Below are positions 9,625 through 24,000 of a stretch of 64,000 bases of DNA, piece by piece. The notes below the pieces were generated by a model, which saw nothing but the letters and a program-made list of their open reading frames with translations, ran no database searches and was not told the DNA's origin. Position 1 is the stretch's first letter, and every line of letters starts with the position of its first letter. The stretch is taken from assembly GCA_936432065.2 (NCBI GenBank), contig OW386292.2:133873460-133937459 (forward strand), read 5' to 3'. The position numbers were made by a program, and so were the translations under genes. This DNA is from Rutpela maculata. Taxonomy: Eukaryota > Arthropoda > Insecta > Coleoptera > Cerambycidae.

Positions 9625-12600
9625 GTATTATCATTTTATTTTTATCAGTTTCTATCATAATACGACTAACACGATTGTTGAACTTGTTTACTAACAATAA
9701 CTAAATCATTCTGGATTTTCAAGGAGTTACTTCGGTGACTTGAGAAGCGGTTAAGAAAACATTTTAATAACAACATGGACTGACTAATGCAGAAATGAAG
9801 ACAACTTTTAGCAAGTAATTGATTAAAATAGTACGATTGCCACATAAATTAAAAACCAATTTGTCTTGCCCTTTCTAAAAATTCATTTATACTACAATCA
9901 CAGTTGCTTATAAGTAATGCATTAATTATCATTTTAAATCTTATTAATGGAAGATCTCATATTTGCCAACTATTAAACAAATTCACACAGTTATAGCAAG
10001 GAGAATTTTTTAAGGTAGCGGTTATGTATGCTGGTACGAGTACCAGCTTTTGACCTGCTGTGCACATACCATCACTGCCTAAAAATACATTGAAAACCAT
10101 AAAACCTAGGAATATGAAATTTTACCAGTAGATATTTTACTTTTATCATAGAACTCAAAGACTGCATTTATCAGCATTTTTCATTTTACAATGAGGTTAA
10201 ATGTCGGGGAAAACTCCAAAATAGTTGATGCAAACTCATATGATCTTTTGGCTCCGTTGATTTTTCAACGGGATATAAGGTATTAGTATATCGATTTTTA
10301 TTTAATATCAAATTTTAATTCATTTGATTAAACCCAATAAATAGTAGTGCCGAGAGTAGTACCTAGTAAATAATATATCACTTTTATTAATTTAAATAAC
10401 GGTGCATTTTATCTAACGTTCTTCACGGAAATAGACAAACAGTCAAGAATGAAAATTATTTATTCTATTATTTAGTGATTTTAACAATTTTACTTCAAGA
10501 TAAATTGCCGAATTCTTTAATGTTTCTATTAAGAAAATACATTTTGCATCTGTAAAATAGTGTTTTCGCAATATGATTGAATTCAATAGCATGTGACATT
10601 ATCAGTTTGTTCCCTTTTGTAATTATTACAAATCTTTAATGACTCTCCATTGATTTGCACAAAATCCTCATTCATTTCTATTACAATGCTTGCGCCTTGA
10701 CGGGATCAATTGTTATAGAGTGATACCTAGACGTTTTCACAGAGTGATGTCACTGCGCTTTTCGCAAGGATTTCAACTTATTATTGTAAACTATGTACTA
10801 CGATTTAAGAGCTGATATTTGGTGTAGAGTGTTTTTATACACAAACACACTTTAATGAAATAAAAAAAAATGGGCAAGTTCCCTAATCTGACACAAGGTG
10901 CAACTTGGACATTTGGTTACAGTTCGACTGTGTGGCGAAGATGCTGTGTTGCGGGCCTTACTTTTCCCTAATCTATAACTAAATATGATACTATATAGCG
11001 AGAGCTAGGTGACTTTTGGCACGTCATCGTTTTATGAACTTTGAGATATTTTTATGGTTTAATGGATGTTAACGATTCATAAAATCGACTTCTGATGGGA
11101 CACCTCCTGTCAGGTACGCCACGAACACTGTCTAAAAGTCGGTGAAATTATGTCATTGTTACAAGGCTCTTTTCTTTTGTGCGTACACATTGTTACAAAT
11201 TTTTAGGGCATAAATTCGAACACACAAAAGTTTGATATAAACGTTTTAGGCACACACTTTTAGTCTCACCCGGTATATCATAAATTCATGCTCGATGCAT
11301 AAGTGGTGAATGCAGGTTGCACGAGTTAATAGCTATTTATAGTTTTTATAAACTATAATTGTCTAGCCGTCGTTTGTGTCGAGAAATCGTTTTTATGGGA
11401 AATAAAAAAAGGATTTATCGATGTGGTAGCGATCGCCGAGTCGAGGTAGGAACATTATTCTATAGTGAGAATTGGAAGAACAGACACCACCTGAATAAAT
11501 AAAAATTAAACAAATTTACGTTTGAAACAGCTTGATCCAGGGTAGTCTGAAGAAGGGCGATATTTATAAGGAGTGTCAGTGATACATAGGTGGATAATTT
11601 TATTGGATTCTTTTCTTCAGAGAAAGTGTTGAAATTATAAAACGTCTCCTTGATGCGATCGGGGGTAAGGCACGGGAGGTGAGTTTTATTTAATTTTGCT
11701 ATTTATTACAATCTGATTCTCAGAAAAGTCCGCTCGATACTATTTCGTAATATCTTATTTTAGGCGTTTTTTTTTTCTGGTCGGGTGATAACCGATATGA
11801 TATATAAGGCATTGTAGGGGAGGAAAATCCGTAGGTTGTATAGGAAAATAAGACGGAGAGAATTTCGTCGCAGTCGCCGGCCCAGCCCCAGGTTCCTTCG
11901 TAAACCTCAACCCCTTCTACAGGATAAGTAATAATAATGATAATAATAATAGTATTTATTTTCACAGACTTTACAAAAAAGTATAGAAATATTGTCACAC
12001 GATTAAACGTTAATATATCATTAATACGGTTTGTTAAAAAAAGAGAAAAGGAAATAAAATTTACATAACAGTTTAAAAGTTCTTGAAATGTATAGGTACT
12101 TAAAAGTAAATGGTTATAAGATTAAAAGATTAAAAGGATTAAAAGGCAGAGCTCATATACTCATTTATAGAATAAAAACTATTATCAATTAAAATAGATC
12201 TTACTTTTTGTTTAAAAGATTTAATACTGCTTATCGCCTTTATTTCTATGGGGAGTTTATTGTACAATTTTATAGGCATAATATTAGGTCCTTTTTCTAC
12301 TATGGTTAATCTATGTTGGGGAAGCATGAGGTTATAGTTTGCCCTGAGCTGATGATTTGGATTATTATCTCTTGGAACATAGTTGTTGATATGAGATTTT
12401 ACATAAGATACACAATTGAAAATATATAATGAAGTAACATTTAATATGTCCAGTTCTTTAAATATATTTCTACAAGACTCACGTGGAGATTTAAATGTAA
12501 TAGTACGAATTATTTTTTTCTGCATCATAAGAACTTCTCCTATTCTGGAACAGTTCCCCCAACAAATTATGCAGTAACCAAGACAGGACTGTACATATGC

Positions 12601-15046
12601 ATAGTAATACATTTTTAATATATTTAAACTGACGTGTACTCGCATTTGCCATAATATAAAACACTGAGTAAATAATTTTCCTATGAGTACATCAATTCGA
12701 TTATTCCAAGAGAGACAAGAATCAATCTGGAGTCCAAGGTATTTGACAGTGTTGCATTGAACAATAGATTTATTCTCAATTTTTATTAGAGGACTAAGAT
12801 TGAGAGGCTTAGTTGAAAAGGTTAATGCATTGGTTTTTTGAACATTTATATTTAGACCATTAAGAGAACAGTATTGATGCATCGCCGATACTGTGTTGTT
12901 TGTTTTGGATATTAACTTACATGTGTCATTGTCCGAATCAGCAGTAGGTGTATCATCGGCAAAAATTGATGTAAAAGATGGTTTCAAGTAATCTTCAATG
13001 TCATTAAAGAAAATAATGAATAGTAATGGCCCTAAAACACTTCCCTGAGGCACCCCACTGGATACATGTTTAAAATCAGAGTTGTAAACTTTATTATTTC
13101 ATGTTAAAGATACTTTTTGGCTCCTATTTAATAAATAGGTTTTTATCCAACTTAAAGCTGGTCCCCTTATACCATATTTTTCCAACTTGACGACCAGTAG
13201 GTTATGATCGACAGTTTCAAAAGCGCGTGTCAAATCAAAGAATACACATGTAAGTACCACATAGTGGAGGTTTTATTGGAATTAATTTTATGATAACTCA
13301 AGTATAGCAAACCTACAAGGTACGGTTTTTTTTGTTTGCTTTAATAGGCCTACGAAGTAGCATTAGTATAATTATTATGTAACAGCTACCAGCTAGGCAA
13401 GGTTAATAGTTAAGTATCCATATGAGGATAAAGGTATGCAGTAAAAGATTTTGGGACTACCCACTCGAGGGTCAGGGGAGTTCTCCGACCACACCCCATT
13501 ATTTTTTGTTTAGAATATTGAAAACTATTTGTTATGTAATTTTTTTCTTTTTTGTTTGAACTATTCGTTTAACTATTGTAATCGTAATATTTGGCTCTTA
13601 CTATATTTTTTTTTATGTTTACAATAAACAGAAGGTGTATTTTTAATTTGGTTGTTGACTTATTTAAACCTAGTTAGTACTGTAGTGTCATTTTGCTAGA
13701 TCTAAGTTTAGTAATTTTATTCCGTATCGTGGGTATGTAATTATAGGAAAATTATTTGGTGCCCTCACAGTCATTATTTTTATAACGAAATTAGTAAGAA
13801 CGTAATACCCCCCCAACTCCACGTGATCGTTAAGCCTTTTTTTAGGCTCAGCATATGTATTTAAATGTTTTGAATGCAGAAAAGAATTCCCAGAAAGAAA
13901 CTCCTGTCAGTAAGGCTAGCCAGAAAGAAAATTTTGCGAAAAAAATCAAATTTTCTTCAAAAATTCTAAATATTATATATTTCCTTTCTGGCTAGCCTTA
14001 CTGACAGGAGTTTCTTTCTGGGATTTTTTTTCTGTGCTCAAAACATTTAAATAAATATGCTCAACCTAAAAAAAAGCTTGATATAACTCCGTTTTTTTAC
14101 AACTTTGACCTTTTTGGCTGCGCCTTCTGACGGCCTACTCTATCTGGCGATCTTGGTTTATTAATTTTTAACATAAAATGTGTACTCAACAAAAATGAGC
14201 CTTGTAACGATGACATAATTTCACTGGTTTTTACATCATGAATCATGATCAACTCGTTGGGCTGATATATGCCAGAAGTATAATTTGTCATCATTTAAAT
14301 TCGATAGAATTATTCAACTCATAGAAAATACTTGTAACGATGAGTTTCCGAAAAAGCCACGTAGCTCCCGCACGACTAATTTAGCTTCATGTTTATAGCC
14401 AATTAATAACTTTTTTTTCAGCAATACTGCTAAAAAGGGAAAATCACGGATGTTTGGCTACAAGCGAAATATGTTTCAATGTAAGATGTGCCCTTTTACC
14501 TCAAAAGATAGATGTGATGTTCTAATTCATATAGTGGATAGTCACAAGGAATTTGCAGCTGAGAATAAGCTACCACCTGCTAAGTGTATAACCAGGGGAG
14601 ATCGGCCTGGTGATGTTTACTACAAATGTGTAGACTGCCCGCATGGTACAAAATGGAGAGGTGATTTTTATAAGCATTTGTTTAGACATAAATCGCTGCA
14701 AGATGTGGAGGAAACATTCACGTTAGTTTTTCTGCCTGTATAACATTATAGTACAGACCTAGTGGTAAAAAATACGAAAAATTTAGGAATAATCTCATAT
14801 GTAATGATATACTTTTTCTGTGGGCAATCATTGTGTTTCAGTTTCTATATGGCCCTAACACTTGCTCTTACCGCCAGGGGATGAAAATCACCTCTAATTT
14901 TAGATATTTAAAATTTGAAGAAATATTGCTGATTTAAAAAGTAGGATATTGATGTTTTTGGGATCACTGATTACGATTTTGAAGCTAAAATTAAAAATTT
15001 CAAAATGCAAGTCAATGAAGGTATTTACCAACAACAATTTATAAAC

Positions 15047-15098
<52 letters not shown>

Positions 15099-18000
15099 TA
15101 TGCACGGTCATATACAGGCCCGTTTCATAAACTGAACGGTTGTAGTGCAGCCCGATTTGACCCTGTGAAGCCCGGGGTCGGGCTCATCAACGTACCCCCG
15201 TGTATATCATCACTAAATGGTCGCAAATCATGTTAGTTTCCTCCCTGCAAAATTTTGAGGTGGGCTTCAAAAAGTCATATTTTCATGTTCCGAGATACAC
15301 TTTTAGTTCAGCACTTCTGAGTCAGGCGGCGCTGTTCCTGTATATCCAAGACTCTTATACAGTTGATATCCATCGCTCGTTATATAGCCCGATATTTGGC
15401 ATCGTTGCAGTGGCTCGATAGCGTTCGATTCTTATTTCCTCTTAAATACTTTCTTTATGAAGTCACAATCGTTGAATGAAAGTTCTTTCTTCATATTCGA
15501 ATAATTTTTCTAAATTCAAAAATTTGTATATACGTTCTAAGAATTATAAATTATGTGGTACGGTGCTATGAAAGCAAAATAGTAGCATCTTAAACATCTT
15601 AAAACGTTTTTTGAATTGTAATACATAATTTCAAATAGAGCGATAAAAGGTAGCATTTATATCAAAAGAGAAAAATTATAATAACAAAATATAAAATCGA
15701 GTATAAAATGCATTGGCTTTGTCCATTTGTTGTACTAAATTAATGTTTCCATGTCCCTAAATTAGGTTTGTGGTTTTTTGCATTCATGATTCAATAATAT
15801 TCCTCATTTTTATTAATTTTGGTGCTAAAATTTTCATGGAGAAATATCGGGACATTAAACAATAATTATGCAGAATGACGTTTTACGTACCTATTATAAG
15901 GATAGATAGGCATTGTCCATGACGACTTCCACATCCCCGTAGTTTAGTGGATAGTAACAGTAAAAAAACATGTTTTTTTTTAAATAGTCTTAGAATGTCA
16001 TGAAACATCGATATTTTCAGCTTGAACGAAAAAAATTCCGTCTGCAAATTGTTTTTGTGCAAACGATTCGAACCGTTCATGATGTTGACTCAAAATTTGG
16101 TATACTTGTGTATTACAACGGGATCTGGAAATAGATTATGCGTTGATCTTATTCCGTTGAAGGGTTGTTGCAGAGTCGATAAAATTGGGTTTTAGGGTAT
16201 AAAATATTAGTCTTTAGCATTAAATCGCTTATAAATTTTGAATGGAACTGTAGCTATTTTATTGTTTTAATTTGTTTTATGTATAAGTGCTATAGGCAGT
16301 TTTGTTTCTTGTATAATTTTAAAAATTTATTTTTCAACAGTGAAATTTTCTGCTATTATCCTTATTATCTCTGATCCTAGTAATCGTGCCACAAAAATAA
16401 AAATAGGGCATTGAGTTTTGAATAGGACTAGGTCTATGAAAAATCTTTCTGATAATTTGTTAATTTAAAAATAAATAAATAAAAATCACAAAAAAGTACT
16501 TTTTTTTGGCTATTTAAGAAACAACGTAATAATGAATCAATTTTATTTTATTGAACTAAACTCTCGTGCGAAATTTTAACCAAAATATGTTTTCAAACGG
16601 CTAAAAGTCAATAATAAATTCGAAATTTCCATCGCTTACTGCTTAAGGGCATCGACTCGTAGGAGAAAATTTTTTTTTTTTCAAAATGTAGATTTTTGTA
16701 TGTTTTTTGCAATGGTATTAAGAAAAAATTATATCTTCATTTAAACCGTTTATTTGAAATTTGTTTATGATTTTCAAAATTGTAGTAGTAAATAAATTCA
16801 AATAACCCTGTGATCTTTTTTATCAAACTAAAAGCGGCAAACGAATTATGAAAATACGTGAAATATATAGCATTTCTTAAAAAAAAAAATAATGGTCTGC
16901 TTGCATTTGAGGTCGAGAGTCGAGATACGTCAGTTTTTGCATTAAAGTCACTTATAAATAAACCAAAAAACTATTTCTTTTTGAAATTTGGAGTGGTTGT
17001 TTTTTAAAGCTTACATCTTTGTCTCTGATATTTGAAAATAATCTAAAATTACAATTTTTGAAATGACATTGAATAGAACGGTTATTTTCTTAATTTTTGT
17101 CGCGAAAAGGAGGAACTAATCTAATCTGAACGAATATCCTTATGTCCATGGACACAGCTTTGTAAAATTTTTAATATCACCGATACAATAAAAAAAAAAC
17201 AATATTCGCGGTCAGGAGTTGAACCCTAGACGTCCGCATCCTGGTAAAAAGTGCTATCGTCTAAAATATTAAAGTCTAATTTGTAAAACAGTAATATACC
17301 GTTTAGAGCTAATTGACAATTATCGGATCTCTAACATAAGTTCCAAAGGCCCGACTTTCGGGCCTCTATACATTATCTTTTAAACATTGTGCTTCTGGTT
17401 TGTTTTCAACTAGATAAGACAAAAATATAGGTATTGAAAGAATAACAGGGCTCAATTTTAAGAAGAAATATTAATTTGTTTATTTATAAGCGACTTAGTT
17501 ACAAAAACTGACGTATCCTAGCTCCAAATGCAAGTAGATAATTATTTTTTTAGAAAAATGTCAAATGTTTCATCTATTTTCGTAATTCGTTTGCGTTTTT
17601 AGTTTTATAAAAAATCCACAGGATTATTTGAAGTTGTTTATAACTATAATTTTGAAAATTATAAACAAATTTCAAAAAAATAGTTTAAATGAAGATTTTT
17701 TTTCTTAATACCATTGTAAAATACATTTAAAAACCTACATTTTTAAAAATAAATTGATTCATTATTACGTTATATTTCTTAAATAACCAAAAAAGGCAAT
17801 TTTTTGGTGATTATTATTTTTTTATAAATTAACAAATTATCAGAAAGTGTTTCATAGGCCTAGCCTTATTTAAAATTTTATTGCGAACAAATGGCTCTTT
17901 TTATTATTGCGATACGATTTCTAGGACCGGAGATAATAAAGAAAATAGCAGAAAATTTCACTGTTTAAAAATAAATTGTTAAAATTTTACCAGCAATGGA

Positions 18001-21000
18001 CCGATTTAATGCAAAACTTCACATACACTTTCTGTTATATATACTGGCAACAAATTCAAACAATAAGACTGCTGCAGCCAGATAATTCCTTATTCACCTA
18101 TTTTGATACTTAATTTGACTCCGCCATTAGGGGTAATCAAAAATACCAATATTTCGAAAAGAATTTATATCTTTTGAACGGCTGGGCCGATTTAAATTCG
18201 AAAAAATGTGCATTAGATATAATAGCTACACCCTTATTAGAGAATTGAAAAAGACATTTGATAATGGGAACATTAAAATAAAAAATGAATATATTTTTAT
18301 CTTTTCATATCACATTGTTCTGACACACTCACTGCATGTCTTTAGTACAATCTTTAACTACTATGTCATATTATCACAACATATATTTTTTGGAATCAAT
18401 AAAATAGATACATCATCAAAAATATGATATACTTATATTTCTCGATTTATCTTGTCCCCATATTTTCTTGTTGCTATTTCCGTAGTTTCTTTTATAAATC
18501 TTTAGGCACTAGTTTACAAAATATAATTTTTTGGTGCATATTGGCATATTTCTTCCTACCGTTAGGTACTATACTGTCATATAACTCCATCGTGCTTCAA
18601 ACAGGCCAATAATTTCAATAATTCTTTTGACACTTGAGACGCTTTGATTGTTTTATTGGGCTGTATTGTAAGATGTATTTAAGTTGAATGTAGAAAGATA
18701 CCAGAGAAAAGGCACCCGCTTAACTCAGCGGGGCGTACGGCAATAAATATAAAACAGATCGCTTGAAGCGTATGACCACGTGCTCACCGAAATGTAAACA
18801 ATTTTTTAACATCATTGTAACTATTTTTCATGTGAAAATAAAAATTCTGCCAGTTCCAATTTCATATCAAAAGCTCTATTTGTTAATTGACGAATGCATA
18901 AACTTATCAGCTAGTAAATTCGTGGATTTTTTTTTGGATTGTTCATAATTTTATGACCCCGTTACGTGAGTAAAAATTTTTATTTTTATAAATTGATGGT
19001 TAAAAATATATTTCTATAAGATTATATCAAGACCCGAAAACCTCAAAATGCGGTGACAATAGGAAACATTTTTTTTTAATTTAAATAGCAACATAAGTTT
19101 TAAAAAATCCGTTGTGTTTTGAAAAATGTTTTCTGGAACCTACAGATGATGTGTGCTTTTTCAGATTTTTAATTGCATTTTAAATGACTGAGGAGAGTAT
19201 AAAAAAAATGACAAGCGTCTCTGTACCTCATTTTTGATAATTTGGCGGCCGGTACAATTTTAAGTAAATAAAATAAATAAATAAATGAACGTTTATTGTG
19301 TACAAAAGAATTTACACACAAAAGGAAAAGGTTAGCCTAAACTATCTTCGACCTCCCATATGCATTAGGAAAAAATATTATTACTATAGCAGTATTACAT
19401 TAAACTAAGAAAACCTATTAAACTAAATTTTTAACTTAAAACTAATTATTTATATTGTATTACTTATAATAATAATAATAATTTAACTATCAAATGTGCC
19501 GTTTTTTTATTATGACCATTATACTAGGGAATTTTATGCTCTGACAAAAAGGTACATATACAGTGTGTCGCACTTTTCATGGAGCCACCCTCATATCTCG
19601 CTCATTTGATATCCGAATATTTTGAAATTTTAATGGTGACTATATACCTATAGAGTAAGTCTTTAGACGTAATCACATTTAATTTTAGACGGAGGCGTTC
19701 GATTCTAGAATGGAAAGAGGAGGTCGATTTTCAAAAAATATATATTAGCGATTTTTTCAGAAAAGAACTAGTAAGATATTCTTAATTAGCACCTTTGTAC
19801 AAAATTTCATCATAGTGGGTTCAAAGATGTTGGAGATAGGGGCCGTCAAAAACAGTAATTTTTATCTATAAAACGGATATAATTATTATTATGCATAATG
19901 ATGTTTTACGTATTATAAGGATAGATAGGCATTGTCCATAATCACTATAAGCTGGTACTACTTCCACATCCACATAGTGGAGTGAACGTATAATAAAGGT
20001 AAAAAAAATGTTTTTTTAAACAGGCTTGGAATGCCACGAAAGGTATTTTAAGTTTGAGCAAAAAAAATCTGTCTGTAATTTTTTTTGTGCGCACGATTAC
20101 TCTGGAACCGTTTATGATGTTAACTCAAAATTTGGGACACCTGTGTATTATAACGAGATCTGGAAATAGATTATGTTTTGATCTTATTCCGTTGAAGTTT
20201 GGGATGGGGGGATAAATAGGCAAAGCAAGCAAGTGAGAGTTTATAAAATTGGGATTTAGTGTATGTACGAGAAGCCAAGTACCTAGTCAAATTTTTTTTG
20301 ACATCAGCCACTTCCACTATCACCCCCATTACCATCCCTACCCCATTATTAAAGGACGAGAAAAAAATAAAATTGTGATTTTGTGTGTGTATAAGTACCA
20401 AAGGCCTAATTTTTTTTTGCATCAGCTATATCCCCCACTACCATCCCCACTGTCGATATGGCATTTTGTTTTATGGGCTTTTGTGGTAGACGATTGCAAA
20501 TATTATATTATTAAAGTTCTATGATCAGTTATTTCCACATAATGGACTGCAAATACAGTATCAACTTTTTCTCTTTGTAAAAGACTTGGATGTTGAAATA
20601 GTGATTCTTTAGGAAGCGGTTTTCTAAGTCAGGTTCCCTTTACTGTATGGTGCATCTAACTGCATGACGTGATCTGTCTTGGTTCCCTGTTAAGCCTACA
20701 CGGTCTCTAAAAACACAATTTAGATGGGCTAACTTGAATCGTTTTATTCCATTTGGACGTGCAAAAGAGAACAACGTCATAACTGCGGAATACTTATTAC
20801 TTACACATCCACGTAGTGGAGTTGAAGTATAGTAATCGTAAAAAAAATTTTTTTGCTCAAATTATTGAAGGTGACTATGGAAGGGAATAAAAAGATAAAA
20901 TTGTGATTTAGTGTGTATAAAGGAACAAAAGGCCTGAATACTTTTTTGGCACTCGCCTCCACCTCTACCACATTATTAAAGGGAATAAAAAAATAAAATT

Positions 21001-24000
21001 ATGATTTATGTGTACAAGAGCCTCTAAATTTTTTGCCAACAGCTTCCCCCTCTACTACCTCCACTACCATGTTGCACATCGTTTTATGGGTTTTTGGGAT
21101 AGACCATTTCAAATATTATATTATCAAAGTTCTATGAACAATTATTTTTACACAGTGGATTGCAAATATAGTATCGACATTTTTTTGCTGTGAAAGGCTT
21201 GGGCAGGAAAATCTAGATGTGGAAGTAGTGATTTTTTAGGCAGCGGTTTTTTTATTAATGAACACATATATTTTTATGATGGTTATTTGAATTTATATTT
21301 CTAGTCGGTCTCCCTGCATGGTGCATCTGACGTCATGCACCTACCTTGATTGCATTGGATTCGGAATGACGTCTAGAAAAATGTGCAAAAGTTTTAAACC
21401 CGCACATAAATAATTGCAAAAGTTATAAACTAATGAAAATTGAAAAAATAACGAGTTCCGTTTTTTGCAAATAACTCGAAAACTATTAAAAATTTTAAAG
21501 AAAGAAAGATTCTTAAAGAGGAAGAAATTCCCAATAAAAAAGTCCCGACTCCCGAAACTCTACATCTATTATTAACGAGATTATTAATGATTTTAATTTA
21601 ATGTTGAAAATAGACCTCCGCGCAGCGAACACTAAGGCGTTACGATGCTCTGGAACCGTCCGAAACAAGTAAAAATATTTTTTGTTATTAAATATTAATT
21701 TTAAAATTCATAAAAATTATGTTATTATTTAAACACTTAAAGGAACAATATCCCGATGGAAAAATTTTTTTTTATTAATTTTAATTACTCTTACTGTTTT
21801 TATATTCAAAAATACTATAATATTACATAAACTTAAAATTTTTATTGCTACTTGTTTAAACAAATTTTATAAACAAATATATAAATTACGTATTTTTGAA
21901 AAATATTTTTCTGCCATTTTATTTGTTATAGAATATTATAATTAAAAAAAATTCTTAAAAATTGTTTTTAATTGTTTATAATCACTTTTGTCTTTTTTCA
22001 TTATTTAAACATGTTATTAAGAAAAAATTTTATTCCTAAATTTATTATTTGCAATTATCCAAAAGGTGGAAAAAAGAATTTTTTTTGTTGTAAATTTATT
22101 TGTTTATTTAATAAACAATTTGTTATTAATAATCGCCGAATGTGTTTATATTTTTTTTTAGATAGAAAAAAATAACAAAAACAACCGTATACATAAACAT
22201 GAAAATTCTTTTGAGAATAATAATTCAAAAATCGAGAAAATACTCGTATCAAGTATGCCGTGGAAATTGACAAAAACTAGATTCAAAACATTAATTTTGT
22301 CTGCATAACCAAAGCGTTCTGTCCGAAATGTCCATTTTATTTAACACATGTTAGAATCAAAACATAGCCTATTGCTATTCTTGTTTTATTATATGTAGGC
22401 AAATAATATACCTACATATTTAAATAAAAAAGGTATATTTTAATCACAGTTAGAAAACACTAACGAAAATATTAGTGGGAAAAGAGCAGAGCGTTTGCCC
22501 TAAACAACTTTATGACAGCATCAAAAAAGGTGATTAAGGAATTCTTTCTGCCGCGATATTATAATTTAGTTTGTTTTTGGTTTTGGTGTGGTAACAAGTG
22601 CAATAAGAAGTCCTGAACTAAATCTAAGCATTGAATAAAAATAGACAAAAAACTTTCTGATAAATTGTTAACTAGCAAGAAAATAAAAACCATTAAAAAA
22701 CCGCTGCCCAAGGAATCACTACTTCCATATCCAGATTTTCTATCCAAGTCACTCATGACGAAAAAATTTTGTATGTGGAAATAATTATTTACGGAACTTT
22801 AATAATCCTCTACCCCAGAAACCCATAAAACGATACCCCACATCGGTAGTGGGACGGGGGTGGTAGTGGGGGGTGGATGAAGTAAAAAAATATTTTGAGG
22901 TTTCTGGTCCTTGTACACACACTAAATCGCATTTTTTTGATCCCCTTTAATAATGGGGTGGTGGTGGTAATGGAGGTGGCTAATGTCAATTTTTTTTTTG
23001 AGACCTTAGCTTCTCTTATATATACTAAATACCAATTTTATGGACTCTTACCTACTAGATTTACCTATTTACCCCAAATTTACCCCTATTTACTCCCCAA
23101 CCCTTCGACGGAACAAGATGAAAATATAATCTAGTTCTAGATCTCGTTAAAGTACATATGTGTACCAAATTTCAAGTCAATATCTCAAAAGGTTCCTGAG
23201 TAAACGTGCGCACAAAAAAAAAGTTACAGACAGACCGACAGACAGACAGACAAACATTTTTTTTCGCTCAAACTTAAAATCTCGACGTTTCATGACATTC
23301 TAAGCCTATTTGAACAAAAAAAATTTTTAAAATTTTTTTGTCGTTACTATACTTCCACTGGATGTGGAAGTAATTACTGTCTCTGTATAATTTAAGAAGT
23401 ATAATGTAATAATGCATAAATCTGTAACGAAAGTGAGTGAAACTATATCTTTTATTGCTTTATTTTTCGAGTTGTTTATAAAATATTGAAGTTAAAAATA
23501 TCACGTGTCTATTCAAAAAATAAAGAAAAAATTTGTACCTGCTACAAATAATTCTTTTCGTGAAGTATACGTCATTACCTCTAGGACTGCAGTTTTCGCC
23601 ATGTATTTTTACGGAATTGAAAATTATTTTTTCTGTACTAAAGCACTTCTTATAAACAATGACTTTCATTTTATTTCAAATTTCCAACTGCTCAGTTAAT
23701 TTGTTGTAATGTATTCTAATGTTTTGATTATTTAATTTTAACAAATTCTAACATAATTCTTTATACTTCATTTATACATTTTATTTTCGTCATAGTAATT
23801 TAGGACTAATAATTTTTTAGTTAGATTTATGGCTGAATACTGTAATATAACTGTATCTTGCTTTAAACAGTAGATTTTGTATACCATTGGCAACAGTTCT
23901 TTTGGCATTTGAGACGCTTTGTTTTATTGCTCTGTGCAAGAAAGCAACTGTCACCAGATTTAAGTTGAATGTAGGTAGAAGAATGTAAGAAAAAAAGGTG

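Noticed and set aside
14722..14743. Read-through end of exon 2 giving a two-finger protein
   Set aside because: A GTTAGT donor at 14722 fits exon 3 in phase and finger register; read-through adds only a few residues and has no support.
15930..15960. tRNA-like A box (GTAGTTTAGTGGATAG)
   Set aside because: Related copies at 19970 and 20810 read CACATAGTGGAG and CACGTAGTGGAG, so this is just a mutated hairpin end of the interspersed repeat.
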